Below are positions 1-4,874 of a stretch of 5,383 bases of DNA, piece after piece. Every line of letters begins with the position of its first letter. Positions within the stretch are counted from its first letter, which is position 1. Below the pieces are notes generated by a model. It was not told the DNA's origin and did no database searches. It worked only from the letters and a program-made list of their open reading frames with translations. Made by a program: the position numbers and the translations under genes. The stretch comes from RUG472 sp045224495 (GTDB taxonomy: Bacteria > Bacillota > Clostridia > Christensenellales > CAG-138): the NCBI GenBank assembly GCA_045224495.1, contig JBGVAK010000145.1, positions 1 to 5,383 of the forward strand, written 5' to 3'.

Positions 1-203
1 TGCTGATGGAGCCTCTGGGCTTCATCCCGGCGGCCATCCTCTACATGCTGTTCAACATGTTCTACATGTGTGAGAAGGCGGCCTGGAAACCCTGGCTCTT
101 CGTGATTGTCGCTGTGGTGGTAGCCGTAGGCGCCTACTTCATTTTCCGCCAGTTCATCTACGTCCGCCTGCCCGCGGGCATTTTGAAGGGGGTGCTTGGC
201 TAA
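1..203 (+). CDS. tctB: TctB-like small membrane subunit of a tripartite tricarboxylate transporter (C-terminal part only)
   Basis: This is the last ~67 codons of a gene whose start lies before the window; the frame is open from base 3 with no stop until TAA at 201-203. What is visible is two hydrophobic segments: one around FIPAAILYMLFNMFYM, and a second (PWLFVIVAVVVAVGAYFIF) separated from the first by a short charged loop containing CEKAAWK. It ends in RLPAGILKGVLG, which resembles the short 'LPxGxL' tail common in TctB proteins. TctB is the small, poorly conserved integral membrane subunit with about four membrane segments that pairs with TctA in TTT carboxylate importers. The call rests mainly on context: it directly precedes a clear TctA gene, and its stop codon shares a base with the TctA start. 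Sequence alone would only support 'small membrane protein'. Confidence 0.8.
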   Translation, partial: LMEPLGFIPAAILYMLFNMFYMCEKAAWKPWLFVIVAVVVAVGAYFIFRQFIYVRLPAGILKGVLG

Positions 204-1711
204 TGCTGCTCAACGGATTTACGTCCCTGCTTTCCCTGGAGATGATCCTGCTGATGTTCGGCGGCGTCATCGTGGGCATCATCTTCGGCGCCATCCCCGG
301 CCTTAGCGCCACCATGGCCATCGTCTTGTTCCTCCCCATCACCTTCAACATGGGCACCACCCAGGCCTTCGCCCTGCTGGTGGCTCTGTACATCGGCGGC
401 GTGTCCGGCGGCTTGATCTCAGCCATTCTGATCAACATCCCCGGCTCGGCCATGTCCATCGCCACCTGCTATGACGGTCACCCCATGGCCAACCAGGGTC
501 ACGCCCAGCGGGCCTTGGGTATCGGCGTGTTCTTCTCCTTCCTGGGCACCGTGATCTCCCTGGCCATCATGATGGTGGCGGCCCCGGCCCTGGCGAGCAT
601 CGCCGTGAAGATGAGCTCCTTCGAGATCTTCTCCATGACCTTCTGCGCCATCGCCCTGGTCACGGGCGTGGGCTCCAAGGATGTGTTGAAAGCCCTGGCC
701 GCCGCCTTCTTCGGCATCGCCTTCTGCCTCATCGGCATGGCCCCCGTGGACGGCGCCACCCGGTACATCTTCGGCAGCAACAAGCTTTTGAGCGGCATCC
801 CCCTCACCAGCGCCGTGGTCGGTATGTTCGCGGTCACCGAGATCCTCAAGACCGTGGGCAAGAAGATCTCCGCCAACAAGCTGGAGCAGCGGCACCGCGA
901 GAAGATCAAGGGCTTCGGCTTCACCTTCAAGGAGTTCGTGGGCCAGATCAAGAACCTGATCATCGCCTCTGTGGTGGGCCTGGGCATCGGCTTTTTGCCC
1001 GGCATGGGCGGTTCCCTGGCCAACCAGGTCGCCTACATCGCGGTCCAGAAGGCCTCCAAGTACCCGGATAAGTTCGGCACCGGCATCATGGACGGCATCG
1101 TAGCCTCCGAGACCTCCAACAATGCGTCCATCGGCGGCGCCATGATCCCGCTGCTGGCTCTGGGCATCCCCGGTGACGGCCCCACGGCCATGCTGCTCTC
1201 GGCCTTCACCATCCACGGCATCGTGGCGGGCCCCTTGCTCTTCAAGACCAGCGGTCCCCTGGTGTATACCGTGTTCGCGGCCATGATCGTCTGTTCCATC
1301 ATCATGCTGGTCGTTGAGTTCTTCGGCATCCCCGTGTTTGCCAAGGTCATCGACGTGCCCCGGCAGATCCTCTTCCCGGTGGTGCTGGTCATCTGCGTGG
1401 TGGCGGCCTTCTCCAACAACAAGATCATGTTCGACTGCTGGATGCTGCTGTTCTTCGGCATCATGGGCGTGGTCCTGGGCAAGTTCAACTTCCCGCGGAC
1501 GCCCATGATCCTGGGGCTGGTCCTGGGTCAGAACCTGGAGACCAACCTGCGGCGCGCCCTGCAGCTGTCCCGCGGCAGCTTTGCCCCCTTCTTCACTCGC
1601 CCTGTGAGCTGCATCCTGCTGTGCCTGGGCCTGTTCTTCATCATCAGCGCTATCGTTCGCCAGTTCATCGATCTGGCCAAGGGCAAGAAGATCAAGGAGA
1701 ACGAAGCCTGA
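203..1711 (+). CDS. tctA: TctA large permease subunit of a tripartite tricarboxylate transporter
   Basis: A 502-residue, strongly hydrophobic inner-membrane permease of normal TctA length. TctA forms the transport channel of TTT systems, secondary carriers that import small carboxylates delivered by a TctC binding protein. Conserved TctA blocks are visible in order: GAIPGLSATMAIVLFLP (29-45), NIPGSAMS then DGHPMA (78-96), GFLPGMGG (263-270), SETSNNASIGG (302-312), GIPGDGPTA (321-329), TIHG and GPLLF (336-347), and PRTPMILGLVLGQNLE near 431-446. The PGLS/IPGS blocks of the first half recur as PGMGG/IPGD in the second half, the internal duplication typical of the family. The start is ATG at 203, overlapping the upstream TAA as TAATG, with AAGGGGG at 186-192 as ribosome binding site, so translation is probably coupled to TctB. 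The substrate cannot be assigned from TctA; the hydrolases downstream suggest an ester-, lactone- or acyl-bearing carboxylate (inference). Confidence 0.95.
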   Translation: MLLNGFTSLLSLEMILLMFGGVIVGIIFGAIPGLSATMAIVLFLPITFNMGTTQAFALLVALYIGGVSGGLISAILINIPGSAMSIATCYDGHPMANQGHAQRALGIGVFFSFLGTVISLAIMMVAAPALASIAVKMSSFEIFSMTFCAIALVTGVGSKDVLKALAAAFFGIAFCLIGMAPVDGATRYIFGSNKLLSGIPLTSAVVGMFAVTEILKTVGKKISANKLEQRHREKIKGFGFTFKEFVGQIKNLIIASVVGLGIGFLPGMGGSLANQVAYIAVQKASKYPDKFGTGIMDGIVASETSNNASIGGAMIPLLALGIPGDGPTAMLLSAFTIHGIVAGPLLFKTSGPLVYTVFAAMIVCSIIMLVVEFFGIPVFAKVIDVPRQILFPVVLVICVVAAFSNNKIMFDCWMLLFFGIMGVVLGKFNFPRTPMILGLVLGQNLETNLRRALQLSRGSFAPFFTRPVSCILLCLGLFFIISAIVRQFIDLAKGKKIKENEA

Positions 1712-1718
1712 CGCACCG

Positions 1719-1745
1719 TCTCTGCCCGCCCCGTGCGGGCGGAGG
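1719..1745 (+). other. Intergenic RNA hairpin after tctA
   Basis: Bases 1719-1729 can pair with 1735-1745, giving an 11-bp stem with two G-U wobbles and a CCCGT loop. The core is GCCCGC/GCGGGC. No T-run follows (the sequence continues ACCCCAAAGATCG), so it does not look like an intrinsic terminator. It sits between a membrane-protein gene and two enzyme genes, so a role in mRNA processing or in protecting the 3' end of the transporter message is plausible but inferred. The GGAGG inside the right arm (1741-1745) would be sequestered and is too far from the next ATG to serve as its ribosome binding site. Confidence 0.5.
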
Positions 1746-1768
1746 ACCCCAAAGATCGACAATTTGCT

Positions 1769-1773
1769 GGAGG
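1769..1773 (+). promoter_or_regulatory. Ribosome binding site fixing the start of the metallohydrolase gene
   Basis: GGAGG lies 7 bases before ATG at 1781. This supports 1781 over the in-frame GTG at 1733, which lies in the hairpin loop and right arm and has no ribosome binding site of its own. Confidence 0.85.
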
Positions 1774-1780
1774 AATACGT

Positions 1781-2608
1781 ATGAGCATGAATGCCCTTGA
1801 GGAGCGTTTGCAGGGCTGGTTCCGGGCGCCCTGGACCATCTACCACAAGCCCTTCGAGATCGTGGATCACGTCTACTTTGTTGGCAACACCTGGGTATCC
1901 GCATTCCTGCTGGATACGGACGAGGGCCTGGTCCTCATCGACTGCGCCATCCAGGAGACCCTGTACCAGATGATCGACAGCTTCTATCAGCTGGGGTTCG
2001 ACCCCCATGACCTGAAAAAAATCCTGCTGACCCACGGCCATTTCGACCACTGCGGGGCTGCCGGCAGCCTCCAGAAGATGAGCGGCTGCGAGGTCTGGGT
2101 CGGCGAAGGGGACGGCAACTTCTTCACGGAGCATCGGGAGTGGATCGCCCACGAGGACCGCTGCCCCGAGTTCGAGGTCACGGGCTACTACGACTATACG
2201 AAGCCCATCGACCTCGGTAACTTCCAGCTGGAAGTCGTCCACTGCCCCGGCCACACGGAGGGGACCTCGTCCTTCTTCTTCGAGGCCGACTACCGGGGCG
2301 AGCGGGTCAACTGCGCCATCCACGGCGGCCTGGGCGCGGGGGTCCTGTCGGACCAGTGCATCCTGGAGATGGGGCTAAGGAAGTCCCTGCGGGACGACTA
2401 CCTCGTCAGCATCGACAAGGTGCTGGACCGCCCCGTGGACGTGGTCCTGCCCTCCCATGCGGGCCATCCCGTGGGCTACGATTTCCTGGGCATCGCCGAC
2501 GGCAAGCCCGGCGCCGGAGACACCTTCGTGGATCGGGGCGCCTGGAAGCGGATGCTCATGAGCAAGCGGGCTGAGATCGTCAAGCTCACCGAGAACAGCA
2601 CACTGTAA
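1781..2608 (+). CDS. Metallo-beta-lactamase-fold hydrolase, subclass B3-like, probably metabolic
   Basis: A 275-residue protein with the alpha-beta/beta-alpha metallohydrolase fold. Visible metal ligands: H85-x-H87-x-D89-H90 in LTHGHFDHCG, H158 in HCPGHTEG, and a C-terminal His in LPSHAGHP (H226 or H229). This is the six-ligand pattern of subclass B3 enzymes, which bind two zinc ions. Other B3-like features are FVGNTWVSAFLLDTDEGLVLID near 33-54 and the 'L-F-P-D-K-I-L-L-T-H' approach to the metal site. There is no signal peptide, unlike true secreted beta-lactamases, so it is likely cytoplasmic. Family members hydrolyse lactones, esters, thioesters or amides; the substrate here is unknown. The start at 1781 is set by GGAGG at 1769-1773. 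It lies 69 bases after tctA and 82 bases before an amidohydrolase on the same strand, so probable co-transcription suggests it processes the imported compound. Fold and metal site are certain; function is inferred. Confidence 0.9.
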   Translation: MSMNALEERLQGWFRAPWTIYHKPFEIVDHVYFVGNTWVSAFLLDTDEGLVLIDCAIQETLYQMIDSFYQLGFDPHDLKKILLTHGHFDHCGAAGSLQKMSGCEVWVGEGDGNFFTEHREWIAHEDRCPEFEVTGYYDYTKPIDLGNFQLEVVHCPGHTEGTSSFFFEADYRGERVNCAIHGGLGAGVLSDQCILEMGLRKSLRDDYLVSIDKVLDRPVDVVLPSHAGHPVGYDFLGIADGKPGAGDTFVDRGAWKRMLMSKRAEIVKLTENSTL

Positions 2609-2618
2609 GCATGCACGC

Positions 2619-2652
2619 TGCCCGGTCGGGATCGACCTTTCCCGACTGGGCA
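2619..2652 (+). terminator. Strong hairpin with T-rich tail, possible attenuator or partial terminator
   Basis: Bases 2619-2631 pair with 2640-2652 in a 13-bp, GC-rich stem (core GCCCGGTCGGGA/TCCCGACTGGGC, one G-T wobble) around an 8-base loop TCGACCTT. It starts 10 bases after the hydrolase stop codon. The following bases (TTTCCATTTCCTATTT) are T-rich but interrupted by C, so full intrinsic termination is uncertain. No convincing promoter is seen between the hairpin and the next gene at 2691, so partial read-through (attenuation) or an mRNA processing site is the more consistent reading. Confidence 0.6.
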
Positions 2653-2690
2653 TTTCCATTTCCTATTTGAGAGAGAGGAACTGACACATC

Positions 2691-3842
2691 ATGTATCAGC
2701 TGATCATCCGAAACGGGCGGGTCCTGGACCCGGCCAACCACGTGGACCGGGTGGCCAACGTGGCCATCGAGAACGGCCGCATCGTGGGCATCAACGGCTT
2801 CGATGGGGCGGACGCCCTACAGGTGGTGGACGCCACGGGCTGCATCGTGACCCCGGGCCTCATCGACCACCACGCCCATCTCTATCCCCTGGCGGCCATC
2901 GGTCTGCCCGCCGAGGCGGTGTGCTTCGCTTCCGGCGTGACCACCGCCGTGGACGCGGGCAGCACGGGCTGCGACACCTTTGCCGACTACGAGACTTTCC
3001 TGAGCCAAAGCAAGCTCCGCATCCGGGCGTACCTTAACGTATGCTCCATCGGCCTTGCGTCCCTCCCTCACCGCATGGAGGACGTGGACCCGGCCCACTT
3101 CGACGAGAAGGCCATCCGGGACACCTTCGACCACTTCGGTGACCGGCTGTTGGGCTTGAAGCTCCGCACCAGCCAGGAGATCGTGGGCGAGCTGGGCTAC
3201 GAGCCCTTGAAGGCCACAGTGGCCCTCGCTGACAAGCTGGGGGTGCCGGTCATGGTCCACTGCACCAACCCGCCGGGCAGCATCCCGGAGCTTTTATCCA
3301 TCCTGCGGCCCGGGGACGTCATGACCCACATGTTCATGAACAAGGGCCAGACCCTGCTGGACGGGGGCAAGGCCGTCTGTGAGGCGGCGTACAAGGCCAG
3401 GGAGAGGGGCGTCCTCTTCGAGGCGTCGGACGCCCGGGCCCACTTCTCCTTCGAGGTCAGCGAGCCCGCCATTCGGGAGAGGTTCTACCCCGACATCATC
3501 GCCACGGATCTCACCAAGTTCAGCATGCATTTTCGACCCACAGCCTTCAACCTTGCCAACCAGGTAGCAAAGTATACGCAGCTGGGCATCCCCTTCGAGC
3601 AGGTCATCGCCTGCTGCACCAGCCGTCCAGCGGAGGACATGGGCCTTGCGGGGGAGATCGGGTGTCTCAGCCCCGGCGCCTGCGCCGACATCGCCGTGTT
3701 CCGGCAGGAGCCCTGTGCCATCGAATTCGGGGATCGGCCCTACGGCGACCCGGACTGCGTGACGCGTCCCTGCAGCTGGCGGCTTAGGACCATGCTCACC
3801 GTCCGCAACGGCGAGATGGTCTACCGCGACCAGATGATCTAA
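2691..3842 (+). CDS. COG3964-type amidohydrolase/deacetylase (dihydroorotase-like fold)
   Basis: A 383-residue cytoplasmic enzyme of the amidohydrolase superfamily. The N-terminal YQLIIRNGRVLDPAN and the C-terminal GCLSPGACADIAVF form the small beta-sandwich; the barrel lies between them. Metal-site residues visible: H61-A-H63 after GLID, K157 in LGLKLRT (the candidate carboxylated lysine), H190 in MVHC, H213 in MTHMF and D273 in ATDL. The spacing, together with VTTAVDAGSTG (83-93) and DARAHFSFE (247-255), matches COG3964 (the EF_0837/Atu3266 group) better than true dihydroorotases. A characterised member, Atu3266, hydrolyses acetyl-(R)-mandelate and similar acyloxy-acids rather than dihydroorotate, so ester or N-acyl hydrolysis beside a carboxylate is the likely chemistry (family knowledge). 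The ATG at 2691 has GAGAGGAA at 2673-2680, a 10-base spacing. It is the last gene of the plus-strand unit. The exact substrate is unknown. Confidence 0.9.
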   Translation: MYQLIIRNGRVLDPANHVDRVANVAIENGRIVGINGFDGADALQVVDATGCIVTPGLIDHHAHLYPLAAIGLPAEAVCFASGVTTAVDAGSTGCDTFADYETFLSQSKLRIRAYLNVCSIGLASLPHRMEDVDPAHFDEKAIRDTFDHFGDRLLGLKLRTSQEIVGELGYEPLKATVALADKLGVPVMVHCTNPPGSIPELLSILRPGDVMTHMFMNKGQTLLDGGKAVCEAAYKARERGVLFEASDARAHFSFEVSEPAIRERFYPDIIATDLTKFSMHFRPTAFNLANQVAKYTQLGIPFEQVIACCTSRPAEDMGLAGEIGCLSPGACADIAVFRQEPCAIEFGDRPYGDPDCVTRPCSWRLRTMLTVRNGEMVYRDQMI

Positions 3843-3858
3843 GTCTGCCCATCGTTTC

Positions 3859-3890
3859 AGCAGCCCGTCGAGACGCTCGACGGGCTGCTT
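3859..3890 (+). terminator. Intrinsic-terminator-like hairpin ending the plus-strand operon
   Basis: A perfect 14-bp inverted repeat, AGCAGCCCGTCGAG at 3859-3872 against 3876-3889, closed by a 3-base ACG loop, begins 16 bases after the amidohydrolase stop. The tail TTGTATAT is weakly T-rich, so it fits termination of plus-strand transcripts better than of minus-strand ones, where CTGAAACG would follow the stem. Confidence 0.7.
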
Positions 3891-3903
3891 GTATATCACG
3901 ATA

Positions 3904-3943
3904 GAACAAGGCCCGCCGTTCATCCCTGCGGCGGGCCCTGTTC
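3904..3943. terminator. Second hairpin between convergent genes, possible terminator of the minus-strand operon
   Basis: Bases 3904-3918 pair with 3929-3943 in a 15-position stem with one A-C mismatch (3909/3938) and a 10-base loop TTCATCCCTG. The core is GGCCCGCCG/CGGCGGGCC. It lies 34 bases beyond the stop of the minus-strand dehydrogenase gene. Read on the minus strand, the tail is TATCGTGATATAC; on the plus strand it is ATTCAGGAG. Neither is a true T-run, so direction and efficiency are uncertain. An alternative is that it belonged to the leader of the orphan start site immediately after it. Confidence 0.5.
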
Positions 3944-3947
3944 ATTC

Positions 3948-3969
3948 AGGAGAGATCTATATGAAGTAA
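3948..3969 (+). other. Orphan ribosome binding site with two-codon ORF (ATG AAG TAA), possible gene-start relic
   Basis: AGGAGAG at 3948-3954 is followed after 6 bases (ATCTAT) by ATG at 3961, then AAG and TAA. The motif quality and spacing equal those of the real genes here, yet the frame ends after Met-Lys and the antiparallel dehydrogenase ends only 9 bases further on. It may be the remnant of a gene start left by a deletion or replacement, or chance. No coding sequence follows on the plus strand. Confidence 0.35.
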
Positions 3970-3977
3970 GTCGGTTG

Positions 3978-4859
3978 TCAGTCGTTGGTGGGGCGGATGG
4001 CTTCGATGATCTCCGCATAGCCCTGGGGCTTGGAGGCCACGTACTTCTCCGCGAACTTGTAGGGGGCCAGCGCCTCATGGACGTGCTTGGCGGCTGCGGA
4101 CATCTCGGGGGCCAGGTGGCTTTCCTCTTGCATGGCGATGGAGCCCTTCAGCTCCGCGGCCCGGCGGGTGCAGTGGATGGCGGTGCCGGTGACCAGGCGA
4201 TCGAGGTGCTTGGTGAAGGGGATGCCGTCCAGGGACTTAGAGAGGGACGCCACGATCTCCTCGGACACGTCGTAAGCGTCGGCGGCCTGCATGGTCTCGA
4301 TCATGAGGGAGGCGATGCCCTTCATGAAGATGGACCGGACCAGCTTGATGGCGGAGGCGGAACCCGCCTTGTCGCCGGCCAGGGTGATCCGCATGCCCAG
4401 GGGCTCCATGACCTCCTTGAACTTCTCGGCGCCGTTGCCGGAAGCGGTGATGGGCACCCGGTGCTTGTCCTGGGGCAAGGAACCCAGCATGGCCGCGTCA
4501 GCGAACAGCACGCCGGTGTCCTTGATCTTGTCCCAGATGGCGATCTTGGTGGCGGGGGTGGAGGCGCTCACGTCCGCGTAGATCTGGCCGGGGCGCAGCT
4601 CGTCCTTCACGGTGTTGCACACGTCCATGGTGAAGGAGGAGGGAACCGCCGCGAACAACACGTCCGCCCAGCGGGCCACTTCCTTGGGGTCCTCCACCAG
4701 CTCCACCTGGGCCTCAGCGGCCCGGGCGTGGACCTGCTGGCCCATGACGGGGTGGTTCATCATGGCGTCGTTGGCACGGATGCCGGTGGTGCCGTTCTGG
4801 GAGAAACCCAGGGCGATGCAGTATGCCGCTTCGCCGAATCCGATAAATCCGATGTTCAT
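3978..4859 (-). CDS. NAD(P)-dependent oxidoreductase of the 6-phosphogluconate dehydrogenase-like (DUF1932) type
   Basis: A 293-residue cytoplasmic enzyme. Residues 1-15 (MNIGFIGFGEAAYCI) form the N-terminal Rossmann dinucleotide-binding turn; the usual third glycine is Ala, giving GFGEAA, as is common in this subgroup. YADVSASTPATK (94-105) and DAAMLGSLPQ (121-130) correspond to the substrate-binding motifs of beta-hydroxyacid dehydrogenases. KAGSASAIKLVRS (164-176) carries K172, the expected catalytic lysine. The all-helical C-terminal part (about 165-280) matches the DUF1932/6PGDH-like C-terminal domain. The family oxidises hydroxy-acids or reduces semialdehydes or keto-acids; the substrate here is not evident. 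The start at 4859 is chosen because AAGGGAGGT lies 6 bases upstream and the Rossmann motif begins at once; an in-frame upstream start at 4916 would add a 19-residue Ser/Arg/Thr-rich extension lying inside the preceding gene. The gene follows the RraA-family gene and is almost certainly co-translated with it. Confidence 0.9.
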   Translation of the reverse strand: MNIGFIGFGEAAYCIALGFSQNGTTGIRANDAMMNHPVMGQQVHARAAEAQVELVEDPKEVARWADVLFAAVPSSFTMDVCNTVKDELRPGQIYADVSASTPATKIAIWDKIKDTGVLFADAAMLGSLPQDKHRVPITASGNGAEKFKEVMEPLGMRITLAGDKAGSASAIKLVRSIFMKGIASLMIETMQAADAYDVSEEIVASLSKSLDGIPFTKHLDRLVTGTAIHCTRRAAELKGSIAMQEESHLAPEMSAAAKHVHEALAPYKFAEKYVASKPQGYAEIIEAIRPTND

Positions 4860-4865
4860 GTATGT

Positions 4866-4874
4866 ACCTCCCTT
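4866..4874 (-). promoter_or_regulatory. Ribosome binding site of the dehydrogenase, overlapping the upstream stop codon
   Basis: On the minus strand AAGGGAGGT precedes ATG (4859) by 6 bases, and its first two bases (AA) belong to the TAA stop at 4875-4873 of the RraA-family gene. The overlap sets the start of the dehydrogenase and indicates translational coupling of the pair. Confidence 0.85.

Noticed and set aside
1733..1780. In-frame upstream GTG start for the metallohydrolase
   Set aside because: The GTG spans the loop and right arm of the 1719-1745 hairpin and has no ribosome binding site, while ATG at 1781 has GGAGG at 7 bases.
419..2323. Long open frame (634 codons) on the minus strand opposite tctA and the metallohydrolase gene
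   Set aside because: Its translation is rich in Asp, His, Gly, Glu and Gln with no domain pattern, as expected for the antisense of GC-rich codons. The plus-strand genes in the same place have clear family motifs and ribosome binding sites.
1781..2608. Antibiotic resistance gene (beta-lactamase)
   Set aside because: The B3-like metal site alone does not imply beta-lactam hydrolysis. There is no signal peptide, and the neighbours are metabolic.
2609..2690. Internal promoter for the amidohydrolase
   Set aside because: No -35/-10 pair with acceptable spacing was found; TCGACC and TATTTG are too far apart and poorly matched.
3859..3943. Insertion-sequence ends or CRISPR repeats
   Set aside because: The two hairpins differ in sequence, are not repeated elsewhere in the window, and flank no transposase or spacer-like units.
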